Part shown: positions 45,332 through 57,695 of the stretch, piece by piece
How positions within the stretch are numbered: position 1 is the stretch's first letter
Layout of the letters: each line of letters starts with the position of its first letter
Assembly (NCBI GenBank): GCA_014621425.1
Contig: JAANBB010000058.1
Span: forward strand, 62,001 to 126,000
Origin: Cylindrodendrum hubeiense
Taxonomy: Eukaryota; Ascomycota; Sordariomycetes; Hypocreales; Nectriaceae
Direction: 5' to 3'
DNA length: 64,000 bases
The notes under the pieces: model-generated
Told to the model about the DNA's origin: nothing
Seen by the model: only the letters and a program-made list of their open reading frames with translations
The model's database searches: none
Translations under genes and position numbers: made by a program

Positions 45332-48300
45332 ATCCCAAACAGTTGCGGGGTGCGACCGGGGATAGACTGAGAGGACGAATTGGGGAGAAAGACCGGCGGA
45401 GAAACGTCGAGAGGGCGTGAAACACGGATTCCTCGGAGACGTTTGGTGGAGAGGGTGTTGTAGAAGTAGCTTAACCTTTCAGGTCAAGCAGGTGTTAAGG
45501 TGGTCGAAAGCGGTAGCTGACTGGTCCCTCGGTGGACTGGCGAGGCCTCCTCGACTCTTCCTCAGCGAGAGGAAGAACCTTTTGATTCCTCCTATGCGGC
45601 AGCTGGTGGTCGTCGGAAGTCGACGGGGGAGTGTTGTATTCGGGGTCGTGCAAGACGAAGAGATCGAAGAGCTTATGCGAAGGCGACTGCAGTAGGAGGA
45701 GGGATGACGTTGATGATGTGGGAAGTCTTGCGAAGACTGAAATCTTTGTCGCTGACGAAGCTCACGGCCAGAGTAGCCGTGGTGAAGGGGTTGCCTTTGA
45801 AAAGACCAAAGGCAGGCCTAGGGGGTGTTTTTGGAAAAGGGGTAGAGACAAAGCTCTGGTGGTGTTGCTGTTGTCTTGTCTTTTGCGCGGGAGAGTCAGC
45901 AAAAAGGTGGTTGTCGCAGCGGGATGCGAGGAGGCGGGAGGAGGAGAGAAGGAGAGGAGGATGATGCTGGGAGCAGAGCAGAGCAGAATGGGGAGGAAGG
46001 GTCGGGCTGATAAAGGCGAGACTCGTTGTGAATGTCCCAATTGATTGGCGGGATCCGGATGAGAACACGAGCAAAAAGACCCGTGTGCTTGTGCTTGTGG
46101 TGTGTGGATGGATGTGGTGGAGGTGTGTGAGGCGGGAGGTGTGTACGGTGAGCGAGGTGGGACAATCAAGCGATTATGCCCTGTGACGTTGACACCAGCG
46201 CCAGCGAGAGAGGGGCAGGAGCCGAAAAAATTTGACATGATTTTTTTTGGCAAGGATTCAAGGAGGGGGAGGAGCGATGCGGGCTGTGGCGCAGCAGGGG
46301 GGCATAGCTAGGTAGGTATCTAGACACTTACTTTGGGGGAAACGAGACCTGGACAGCGAAATGCTCGGCGCAACACTGCAGGAAACTGAGGGATGATCCG
46401 GGGGTTGGAAGGGTGCGTGTGGTCTGCCGTCGAATGTGACAATGGATAAAAGGTCAAGTTGAAATTTGGAGGGATGGACAGACGACAAGGTGGATAGACG
46501 GATCCATGGCATGGGCGGTGGGCACTCCCTCGTCCCCGGCGCTACGGGCCTTCCGGGTAAGCTTCCATGTTTTTTTCGTTCGCTAAACCCAGAGCTTCGG
46601 GCGTCAATGAAGCCTGGCCCCGACTGGACGGGCAGGCAGGTACCTGGGCTGCTGGCTGCTGGTTGGCACGGCGTAGCTTACAGTGCCTGGGCGCGCAGGC
46701 CAGTCAGCTCGGCGCTGGGGAGCTGGCTTGGCCGCGTTGCGTAACTCGATGCCGATCTGTGGCTGAGGAGGCGTTCTCCCGCGAGCTTGTTACTTACGAC
46801 GTAGTACTCGTGTGCATCTGCCGCCCGTCATCTTTCAGCCGTCATCGTTGCGCCGTCGACATCTGCCACAGGGCATCCATCCGCCACAGGGCGCCATTCA
46901 CCACCACACCACAGCCCTAATGCACTTCAAGTACAATATGCCGCTGGACTCGGCGCATAGCTGCCCTGGGCAACTGACAGCTAGGCCAAAGCGGCATATC
47001 CCCCCCTCTCCTTCTCCTCCTTGCCCGTTGTGTAACAGGTTTGCCCTGGAACCCACCTCGATATGCCATGCAAGCTTCCTTTTCCATGCTTGTCTTGCGG
47101 AGAGCGACTAGGCTGCGGTTCATTGGCTGGGACCGCATCCGCCGGGAGTACCACGGAGTACGTACCTAGCGTCCGGCCCCACCTCCGGACGTGGCTGGCT
47201 GGTGGGGAGCACTGAGAGGGAGCCAGGCTTTGCAAAAATGACTCTACACCGACAGAGACACCGAAAGGTGCGGGAACTCTGCGGTTGGGGGCTTTGCTGC
47301 ACTTGTTCTGCACCCGTTCAGGGAGAAAACCTTTGTGCCCTAGGCCTTGCCCGTTTCACCACGTGTCGTTATGTAACATTGCTCCATGCTAGACTGCCAG
47401 ACCATGACATCAGGAGACGTTGGGAGAGACACGGCATTGCCCAACATCGAAGGCCTGCCTCCAGTTGCTTCCCGTCTTCTAGACCGCAACTCCAGCCATC
47501 GCCGATGAAGTCCCCTCACCTGTGTAACACGCAGCACGGGTCCCTAAAACGTCCGTCTCAGTTGGTAACTCAAAGCCCCATCCGTACATCAAATTCCCTC
47601 AGCCAATCTATCCACCTGGCTCACATGCCACTCACTCAGTGGCTTCAGCCTGTCGGTTACGAGCGGCACCGCAGAGTACCTATGTAGACCGAGGACCGGA
47701 TGTTCTAGGCCTTTCCCCTTCCCAGTTGCCCCGGTCCCTACCGAATTATAGTACCATACACAGCAACTCCAATTACGTACTTCATCGAGCCCTAATGCAA
47801 ATTCGAGGTCAGCAGCTTTTCTCGTCAGCCCATTGCCTGTTCAGCTCCCTGGCAGATCGCTTGTTTACTTGGGTTTGTGAACATGTCATCAACGCTGGTC
47901 CGTTGCCATATTGAATACGATCTTTCAACTGCCTTCATTTATTCACGCCCCTCTAAACCTAGAATATTGATAATATTTATAATATTTACCACCATTCAAC
48001 TACGTTCGACGTCTCCTTCCGTTTCAATCAAGGTCCCATAAAGTTACTCCAGGCGGTCACTGGCTCGTTCCCCGGCTGTCTCAACTCGCACCACAACTCC
48101 TCGTAATACAAGTGCACGACCAAAAAGAAACCCTCACAGCACAGCCTCTATGTCATAAGTTACCCCCGGGTTTGTATGTACTCCGCTCTTTAGTCCGGTA
48201 AAAATCCAACGCTCAAGGACTCCGGCTCTGAGAGAACTAGCTCAACCTCCTCCTCCGCACCCCTAACCAACCTCCACCATCAGCCTAGCACCAGTCCCCA

Positions 48301-48821
48301 TTACCCCACAACCTCGCTCCCCCTGATTCCCTGTGCTTGGTGCTTGCGCTCCGCAGCGCCAAGGTTCTAGAGTCGGCGAGGTGTAGGTTCACGAAAATAG
48401 GTGTATCGGTGTCCGGGAGGAGGAGGGAAAGGGGGTTGGGGGAGGTGATATCAAATCTTGCTCTTGCGTTGCTCTGTGATCTCTATGCCATGGAAGAAAG
48501 GGCAAAGAGATGTATCGTATCTGAACGCGTGTCAAAATGCCCTTCCCATGCAAAGAGAAGGGCTCATTTGCAATATGTGGCCGGACATGGGAGTCGCAGA
48601 CAGCTTCATCGCCTAAAGGCGTTTCGTCATGTTAAATGTGAGGAGGGTCATCTATGTGTCGTATGTTATGTACACGTTCATCGTACAGGGTCAGCCGCCC
48701 TTCATCTATCGTTCCCGACTCTCGTTGCGCATGTCTGAACCATAATCTCTATAATGTGGTTAGCATGCATGCAAGCATGTAAATGCAGCAAGTAGATCGA
48801 GAAGGTTGCCCTTCATCCACT
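45332..48821. other. Long intergenic region upstream of ODC
   Basis: ~3.5 kb with no supported gene. 45360-46500 read on the minus strand is CT/CA-rich, with frames of up to 163 codons that look like leader or low-complexity sequence. The remainder has many stops and no recognisable protein. It holds the ODC promoter and the CYM1 3' flank. Confidence 0.45.
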
Positions 48822-51800
48822 CTACTCGGCGCCCTGGACGTCCATCTCATGAACCTTCCACTCGCCGTCCACCCAGGACTGCTTCTCTCCCAAGAATGCG
48901 ATCCTCTCTTCACCCTTGCTCATAGCATCCACCAGGTAACGCTGTGCCACCTCGCGCACCTGGTCCTTGGTAACATCGAGAAGCTCCACGCGCTTGCGCT
49001 GCTTCATCTCCTCCGTCACGCCCGACAAGAACCTGCCCATACCTTCTTGGTTCACAGACACGGGCGCGTCAACGCCCTGGAACACCGAGATTTTGGCCTC
49101 CTCCAGATCCCGGTCTGACCATTGCTTATCCACCGCCCACCGGCCCGCGTTGCGCATAATGCCCAGCGTGTTTTGGGGGTTCGGGTCTCGGTAAGAGTAG
49201 AATCCAAACAGGCCATCCAGCGCTCGCGAGTATGCGCCACCGCCATAAGCACCACCCTTCTCGCGAATCTCATGGTGCAGGTGCTTGTGGGTGAGCATCT
49301 GGGACAGAATCTGGAGCGGCGCTCCATCGGGAGATGTGTATGATGCCGTCGGCAGCGATAGGCCACCGTAGTAGACCTGGTATGGGAGAGGGAAGAAAGT
49401 CTTGCTGTCACGAGGTAGCTGTCGGGGCTCAGGGTTCTTCAGCTCTAAAGGTCCGCGGGAGCCACTGCTCAGGAAGGTCTGCAGGGAGACCGTGTTATTC
49501 GCGACGCTCTCCGACCCACAGGTGAGGGCGGTACGGAAGTTGTCACCAGCGAGCGCAAAGTTCTGGATCTGCTTCAGCTTGGCGATGACATCTTCTAGCT
49601 TGTCAGACTCGGGTCGGCTGGCTAGTGAAGTCACCAGCTTAACCTGTGACAGTCCAGACACCTGCTGGCGTAGCCACGCGGCTCGTGTCAACCCTGTCTC
49701 AGAGTATCCCATGGCGTATCGGTGTCCAGTCGAGGCAATGTCGTTTACTACACCATCCGCCGATGCCTGCAGAAGCTGTCGAATGCGGAGGGCAGCCTCG
49801 GGGCTGTCGAAGTCAGTCCCCAGGACCAGCTTCTCAATAATATCAAACATGACGGGGACGTTTCGGTCCAGAGCCATGCCTGTGAAGATCAAACCCTCGC
49901 TAGCCTGGTGGAAGTCTGTTGGCGAAGGAGTGCAATGGTATCCCACCGACACACCACCGGTCTTGAGCTTGATGAGGTCCTCAAGTTGCTCCATCGACAT
50001 GTCCTTGGTGCCCAGTCGCATGATACTGTCAGTGAATAGGGGGATCAACTCGCGGAGGTCATCCGGCAGGTTCTCCAGCGTGTTGATGGCACGGAAATAA
50101 GTGAGGCCATTGGTAGGGGCCTCGCGCCATTGGATCTTTGCTCCGTTGGCATTCTCGTCTCGGATCACGACAGGCTCCTTGGTTCTCGGGATGTCCTTGA
50201 CATACACAGTGGGCAGGCAGCTCAAGTCCTCAGTGTTGGTCTTGTTCTGCTCCACCAAAAGATCCTGCTCCTGCTTCTCGAAGTGCTTGCGGGCATTCTC
50301 CTCGCCGCCAGCCTTCTTGATGGCCTCTTGGATCTTGCCTGCCAATCGTTCCTGTTCCTCCTTGACCAAGTCCTCGCCGTAGGTAGTCGAGGGCGCCATG
50401 GTGAAGGTCAGAGCATTGTCGTTGAGTAGATACTTATCCATCAAGCTCTCAAGGTAACCGCCCTCGGCCAACTTAGTCTTAAAGGCGGTGATGGTATCGT
50501 TCCAGGCGAGCGAGTCAAACGGATCAACCCCATTGAACCACTTGGGCTTGAGGCGGTTGAGCATTGAGAATCCAAAATTGGCCGTCTTGTGCTTCAGGGT
50601 CAGCTCAAGCTGGTGCAGAGAGCCGTCGATCTTGTTCTGATCAAAGCCCTTACCACGAGCGTCACGCAGAATCTGCTGCACCTTCTCCTTGAGCTTGGGA
50701 ACATCAGACTCCTGGACACCAGTTAGGCCGATGGAGAAGATTCCACGCTTAGCAGAGCTGTCGTATCCGGCATTAGGGCTCCAGTCGGCACCCATACCAG
50801 CCTCAATCAGGCCTCGGTAGAGGGGAGAGCCGTAGCCGTCCATCAGGAGGGTAGAGAGAAGCGAAATTGAGAATGACTCAAGCACATCAGTGGTATCACC
50901 AGTGACCCACGAAACGGAGGTCTTGAACTGGCGATCGGCGTCCACCAAGGGGTCAAGGGGTCCATAGAGGGTGACGTCCTTGGGGCCATCCAGTTGAATT
51001 GGCTCATGGATTTGCTTGTCGCTCTTGATCTTGTCGAATGCCTGGAGCTGGGCGTTGACCTCCTGCAGGTGGTCTGCGAGGGGCATATCGCCATATGAGA
51101 AGAGCTTTGCGTTACTCGGGTGGTAGTGCTCGGCGTGGAACTGCTTCAACTGCTCGTATGTCAAGTCGGTAATCTTCTGGGGGTCGCCACCGGAGTTGTT
51201 GATGTCGGGGAAGATGTGATCATGGAACCGGATGTAGTAGAGGTACCCGGCGTCCGACATCTGTCCCTTCATCTCATTGTAAACGACGCCCTTGAAAACC
51301 AACTTCTTGCCAGCCTCATCCTCGGCGAGCGGGTTCTCCGGGCCAATTCGCCAACCCTCCTGGGTGAAGTCGGATTGCTTGAGCAGGGGATGCAGAGTGG
51401 CGTCGAGGTAGACGGACATGAGGTTCTTGAAATCCTGCTCGTTGGTGGTGGCGAAGGGGTAGAAGGTGTGGTCTGAGGCCGTGAAGGCGTTCATGAAGTT
51501 GGAGAGGGTTCGCGGCAACATCTTGAAGAAGGGGTCACGGATGGGGTACCTGGAGATGTACAATTAGCCATTGTTTGTACCTAGTTGCCCATTCGATTTC
51601 GCGAGAGGGAACCGTACTTGTCGCTACCGCAGAGCGTCGTATGCTCGAGGATGTGGGGGATGCCGGTGTCATTGGGAGGGTTCGTCTTGAATCCAATGGA
51701 GAAGACATTGTTGGTGTCGTCGCGAGCAATGTGCAGGTAATCGGCGCCAGTCTTGTCGTGTTGAAGATGGAGAGCCGTCAGCTTGAGCTCGGGGACATGC

Positions 51801-51904
51801 TTCGAACGCACGATGGTGAAACCGTGGAGCTGTTCGCCGGGTTTGGGGAACTGCGATAGCTCCGTCACGGCCTTTCGCGCGGTGGATGCCGCGTTGCGGA
51901 GCAT
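48822..51904 (-). CDS. CYM1: Mitochondrial presequence protease (M16C), Cym1/PreP
   Basis: This matrix zinc protease degrades cleaved presequences and other short peptides. There are two exons: 51618-51904 and 48822-51549 (intron phase 2; AAG codon restored at the join), giving 1004 aa. The inverted zinc motif HXXEH is HILEH at residues 84-88, just before [19 protein letters not shown], typical of Cym1/PreP. The N-terminus ([13 protein letters not shown]) is a mitochondrial presequence. The C-terminal half contains the matching inactive M16 domain ([20 protein letters not shown]). Length is normal for PreP. Confidence 0.96.
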
Positions 51905-53015
51905 CTTGGCGGCTGTCGTTTGGAGTCGTCGGGAGAATGAAGGGGAAAGTAATAAAAAAGAAGATTCTAATTATACATCGAACAAGTAGTATTACAGCGA
52001 CAGGGTGAGAACCGACGTAGGGGCGGTGCAACGAGGTGGCGTCTCGGCTCCTTACTAAGATGAGGAGAGAAGGTCGAAAAGTCGAGATTTCGGATGCATG
52101 TCGTCGACACCATGACGCCTGGCCTGCCTGAGGTGGCTAGATCGCACCCGAAAATGAACAGGGCCGATCGGGCCAGGGTACGGAGTGCTACCCAGGACCT
52201 TAAAGGCCGCTACAGTGGCCCTGCCGCACACAACGTCAGCCGACAGCAGGCGTCGCGCAGTGGTCGCCGAGGCTGTTCAGTGGTGGCCACCCAGTGACCA
52301 CAGCGGACAGGGCCCCCCGGTGGAGCCGTGGGATTAGTCAGGTAGGGTGTCCTGTCGGCTCTTCAATAGCCCCCCAGCATTCCCGGGCCTTCCATCAGTA
52401 GCCTGCTATCTCTGCCGCACATTACTGGCTATTGGGCCCTGCTAGTGCCCTAGCGGGTTGTGATGATGGCACAAAGGCTCCATGGCAAAACCCATCGGTG
52501 CCTTTCGAGACTCCATGAGCCCTTCATCTCGCGCTGTCCATTCCCAAGAGTTGGTGGCTTCCACGCCCTGCGCCTTTAACCCTCCGAGTGACATTTGTAC
52601 GACTCCGTTGCGGCTACTTGTCGCATATCAAGCGTAGGTCCGTCACAAAGCGTAGCCTTGCACCCACCACACTGCAACGCCCAGCACTCCGCCCACTGGC
52701 CGTCCTCCACTACCACTCCCAGGGCCACTGCGCTGCACAGTGACAATTCTCGCCCGGTCTCACTAACGCCCATTTCTCCAGTCTAGCCGACGCCATCTGT
52801 CTCGCCAGACTTGGCCTCTTTCAACCACCGACTCCGAATTCACGGCGACGACGACCTGGCCGCGGCCTCTTCCCGCAGCCATTCCCCCGCGACCAGCCGA
52901 CGACATCGAATCTCGAGACCCTCGATGCACTCAAGCCCCTCCGCCACTGCCCTCGTGACTCCCACCCGACCGGCTGGACGACGGATCTGACGACCGTCGC
53001 CGAACCTGATCGGCG
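51905..53015. promoter_or_regulatory. Divergent intergenic region, CYM1 / taxilin
   Basis: 1.1 kb lies between two divergent start codons. It holds both promoters. No gene seen. Confidence 0.5.
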
Positions 53016-54638
53016 ATGCCTGCCAGCCAGCTGGAACCCCCTCTGGCCAACGGGCACGACGGGCACGTCCATCCCCCGCCAGCAACGGCTAAGAAACCGA
53101 AGGGCAAGAAGGCCATGGACTCCAACGAAGCGTCGCGCCTGCTGCAGGCCCGCATCTCCCAACTCGAGCAGGATGCCGCCGGCGAGAAGGATCAAGAGTT
53201 AGAGATTGGTGTGTTGCGCCCCCGTTTGATGGAACCGGAAATCGGAAAGACGACGCCTTGGTCGATCTCGAGACCTGGGACGGAGAGAAGGAACTTGTGC
53301 TGATTCGTGGCCGGTATAGAGCGTGAAGTCAAGAGGGCAAACCGCGATCTCCTCCAACAGGTGTCTAAGATGGACAACATGCAGAAGATCGATCACCTCA
53401 CCAAACGCTCAAGCGAACTGCTGGCCGACATGCGACGCCTGGAGCGGGAGAACCAGAAGAACAAGCGACGCGGGGACAACCTGCAGAAGGAACGAGACAC
53501 TAACCGTACCGAACTAAGCAAGACGGTTGGGCTGAAAGAGAAGCTCGAGAAACTATGTCGCGAACTTCAACGGGACAACAACAAGATGAAGGTGGGTTCC
53601 TGGACATTGGCGGACGATTCACCCCGAGAGCGAGTTCAGTGCTGATCCGCGCCCGACCAGAACGAGAACAAGGAGCATCAAACAACGCAGAAGCGCAATA
53701 ACGTTGCGTGGGACGAGAAGTATGCGACCTTGCTGTCGAAACTAGAGGGATACCAAGAAGAGAAAGACACACCACGGAAACAAGTCGTGGATATGGAGGT
53801 TGACGAACTGTGAGGAGTCACGAACTCAATGGTGGAAATGGCACCCCGCTAACGTCCGTCCTTAGGTTCCGGGTCCGCTTCAAGTCCTTCATCGAACAAT
53901 ACGAATTACGAGAGCTGCATTTCCACTCCCTGATGCGAACGAAAGAACTCGAGGTCCAATACCACATGGCCCGGTACGAGCGCGAGAAGAAGAATGCCGA
54001 GGCGGAGTCAACCAAGGCCCGGCACCTGCAAGCGCAAGTCCAGGCCTTCACCAAGACGGAGACGGAGCTGAGGAATCAACTCAATGTCTACGTCGACAAG
54101 TTTAAGCAGGTGGGTGACGTCACACAACTTTGGTGCGGTATCTTGACTAATTCCACAGCAGGTGGAGGATACACTGAATAACAGCAACGACCTGTTCTTA
54201 TCGTTCCGCAAGGAGATGGAAGACATGTCGAAGAAGGGGAAGCGTCTGGAAAAGGAAAACGAAGCCTTGAAAAGACAGAAGGAAGCCACAGCCACAAACA
54301 TCATCCGCATGGCTGAGGAGCGGCAAGAGTGGAAGAAGAAGACGGAAGCCGCTGAGAAGAAGACGGAGAAGCTCATGAGCATTATCCAGCAGATGCAGCA
54401 GCAAGGCCGTAAGGTGCCGCCCAGCATGACCAACACCGTGGAAAACTGTTACTCAGACGGCCACGGTGGTGAGGGCGACGAGAGCGACTACTCGGACGAG
54501 GACGGCGAAGACGAAGAGCTTAGCGAGTTCGACGACGATACAGAGGAGGAGCCGCAAACCAACGAGCAGGGCGTCTCAGTGCCGTACGGACCTGAACGGC
54601 CGCCTCAGGCAACGCCAGCAACGACCAATGGGCATTAG
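53016..54638 (+). CDS. Taxilin-family coiled-coil protein
   Basis: Five exons were reconstructed: 53016-53208, 53320-53591, 53661-53809, 53866-54109 and 54162-54638, giving 444 aa. After a Pro-rich N-terminus the protein is almost entirely coiled coil (Lys/Glu/Arg/Leu heptads). Signature stretches of the taxilin family are KIDHLTKRSSELLADMRRLE, LCRELQRDNNKMK, FRVRFKSFIEQYELRELHFH and VEDTLNNSNDLFLSFRKEME. The C-terminal ~60 residues are acidic. Taxilins of animals bind syntaxins and the nascent-polypeptide complex and act in vesicle traffic. The fungal role is inferred from the family. All joins keep frame and phase. Confidence 0.93.
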
Positions 54639-55798
54639 GAGGCCATTGAGAACATGACCTGGGCAGGACTTCGGAAGTTGCGCGACTTGTGAGAATGGCC
54701 AGCTCCATGCATTACCGGCATACGGCACTTGGCACTGAGCCATATCTCGACCAACATGACCCGAGAGCAGTGGATTTGTCCCATCAACTCGAGACGAGTA
54801 CATGTCCGAGTAGCTAGCTAGTGGTCAGGCCGGGCTGTTGTGCAGGAGGCGCTCTTTGTGCTGCTGCCGTGTAAGATGTAGTGTCGTAGCTACCTGCTCT
54901 ATTAATGCGTCGCCATGTTCGTGGACCTAGTTGGATCCATCCCCTTTCAAAAGGCCAGCCCTACTATGCTTTGAAGCCGTTGCTCTTGGGTGTGTTGGTT
55001 CGGGCACTTAGGTCGGATATGTTCAGGGCGAGAATACTCGGTCAGGCTATTGTACACTAGGGAGGTTTCTGTCATGAAATAGGCCTCGTGTTGCCAATTT
55101 CGGATAGCGACCCTAATAAGCGTTTGATGATGCAAGTTTTGCCAAGGCGGACGAGTGAAGATTCAGACATCGTGAGGGGTGGAGGTGGGAAGATGCACCA
55201 GGAGTGTTGAAATTTGGGGGACCCCATTGCCATGATGCCCTGCAGCTGACTGAATTGTGCCACCCAAGCCGAACAGGGAGTCAGCTTCAGTAAGTTATCG
55301 CAGCCTGTACATTGTGCCCACTGCAGTAGAAATGCATCATGGTGACCACCAGAACCCGCCGTGTCCCACCGGAGCTTCGGGGTTCTAGCTCCCACCCGAA
55401 CACGTCATTATCCCCCCATCCATGTAGCCTGCGTTTGCTTCCACATATCAGATTGCGCTTCGCCTGGGGCCTGCTCAAGTTTGTAGGGCGATGCCAAAAA
55501 GCCGATTTATTTTAATCCCATCAGTTCAAATGGGTAGCAAAAGTGCTTGGTACCTGAGGTAGCCAAGGTAGTAGGCATCCCAGGTGCTGAATCTATTAAT
55601 ACCTCCATGCTCGGCACATCGGGGCTTTTCGATGCCGATCACAGACACGTCTCACCAAAGGCAGGCGCGTCTTACTTAGGGCCACCTTACCTCCCATCCC
55701 ACCTTTTAGAGTAGCAGCTGAGCTCCCCCCCAGCTTCACTCCTCCAACCCACCAAACACCCCAGCATCAAGCCCACGGTCTGTCGTCAAACCGCTACC
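54639..55798. other. Intergenic, taxilin 3' flank and STE24 promoter
   Basis: 1.16 kb. No gene is supported. A pyrimidine-rich leader precedes the STE24 start. Confidence 0.5.
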
Positions 55799-57323
55799 AT
55801 GGACTTTCTCCAGGTAAGTCGTCGCATTTCATTGCATCATCTTGGTTATCATAATAGAACAATTGCTAACGCGGTGCGCCGCTCCAACAGCGCCTCGCGC
55901 GCTTCCTCGACCGCCCGCTCTTCCCATGGAAGCGCCTCATCATGGGCTTCTCGGTCGGCCAGTACCTCTTCGAGACCTTCCTCACTGTCCGCCAGTACCG
56001 CGTTCTCCAGAAGCCTAGCCCCCCCGCCGTTCTCTCTAAGGAGGTCTCCCAAGAGGTCTTCGACAAGTCCCAAGCCTACGGCCGCGCCAAGGCCCAATTC
56101 AGCATCATCGACGGTCTTTACAGCCAAATCCAGAACATTGCCTTCATCCACTTCGACGTCCTTCCCAAGCTCTGGTCCTGGTCCGGCGATCTCCTGCTCC
56201 GATTCGCTCCTGAACGCTTCACCGGCGAAATCAGCCACTCCATCGTCTTCGTCCTAAGCTTCATGATTGTTGGCCAGATTCTCCGCCTGCCTTCTTCCAT
56301 CTACAATACCTTCTTCCTCGAGGAAAAGTTCGGCTTCAACAAGCAGACTCCCAAGCTCTTCGTCACCGACCTACTCAAGTCCCAGCTCCTGACCTTCGTG
56401 CTCGCGCCCCCGATCCTTGCCGGTTTCCTCGCCATCATCCAGAAGACTGGCAACCAGTTCTTCTTCTACCTCTGGGCTTTCGCTGCTGGTCTCCAGGTCT
56501 TCATGATCACCATCTACCCGATCGCTATCCTTCCCTTGTTCAACAAGCTCTCTCCCCTCGAGGATGGCAAGCTCAAGACCGGCGTCGAGGCTCTCGCTGC
56601 CAGCCTCAAGTTCCCCCTGCACGAGCTCTACGTCATTGATGGCAGCAAGCGTAGCGCCCACTCCAACGCCTATTTCTTTGGTCTCCCCTGGAAGAAGCAC
56701 ATTGTCATCTACGATACCTTGATTGAGAAGAGTGAGAGTGAGGAGGTTGTCGCCGTCCTTGCCCATGAGCTCGGTCACTGGAAGCTGGGTCACACGACCA
56801 GCCTCTTCGGCATCTCTCAGGTACTTACTCCTAACAACCCCCCAACGCTCTTGATGAAGCTAACTAACATTTACAGGGTCATTTGTTCTACATCTTTACT
56901 CTCTTCTCTGTCTTCATCAACAACAACTCCTTGTACTCGGCCTTCGGCTTCCTCAAGGAGCACCCTATCATCATCGGCTTCATTCTGTTCTCCGATGCCC
57001 TCTCGCCTACTGATCTCCTCGTCAAGTTCGGCATGAACATCATCACCCGCAAGTTTGAGTTCGAAGCCGACGCCTTCGCCAAGAAGCTCGGGTACCCCGA
57101 GGAGCTCGCTCGCTCCCTGCTCAAGCTCCAGATCCAGAACCTCAGCACCATGGACGCCGACTGGATGTACGCCAGCTACCACTTCTCTCACCCCCATCTT
57201 TCCGAGCGCCTCAACGCTCTCGGCTGGAAGGGTTCCGAGGGCGTCACTGAGGGTGTCCCCGACAAGTCCGTTGAGGCCGACAAGGAGGGTGTTGCCAAGG
57301 TTACTGGTCGTGACGAGCTGTGA
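55799..57323 (+). CDS. STE24: CAAX prenyl protease 1 (Ste24, M48A)
   Basis: This integral ER/inner-nuclear membrane zinc protease removes the AAX tripeptide after prenylation and further trims a-factor-type pheromones. There are three exons: 55799-55813 (only five codons), 55891-56820 and 56877-57323, giving 463 aa. Zinc motif HELGH is at residues 297-301 (VLAHELGHWKLGH), with third ligand Glu378 in KFEFEADAFAKKLGY. Several hydrophobic spans are visible. KRSAHSNAYFFGLPWKKHIVIYD is split here: KRSAHSNAYFFG and LPWKKHIVIYD are conserved in Ste24. Length matches the family. It lies downstream in the pathway of the RAM2 product encoded at 15.6-17.3 kb. Confidence 0.97.
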
Positions 57324-57695
57324 GCTATCATTGCCATTTAGACGGTCGAAAAGGGGTTGTTACACGGCGGTCTGTACCCCGCCAAGGTCGCAAATATAAG
57401 TGTCACGCAGGGTGATCTTTTCGAGATATAGGGAGGAATGGTTGGGCTATAAGAATCGGTCATCTAGAGTCATAGATCCCAAGCCCACGTGTACAATACA
57501 GGTCATTTGCAATTCATTCGCACCGGTCATCGGCATTGCTACCGAACGTTCAAGTGACTACTCGGGGCCACTTTATTCAGTCTGTACATCATGAACCAAA
57601 GATGCTCGGGTTGCCCGGTTCGCCTCTAGGACCTGGTCCCCTCTCTTTGTCCCCGTCTAGCAACAGGTCAATGCTGGTTTGGTGAATCAACTTTT
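57324..57695. other. Intergenic between convergent STE24 and M16 protease
   Basis: 372 bp, 3' UTRs only. Confidence 0.6.

Noticed and set aside
45762..46253. 163-codon minus-strand frame upstream of ODC
   Set aside because: Ser/Pro/His-rich low complexity with overlapping frames on both strands. Better explained as leader DNA.
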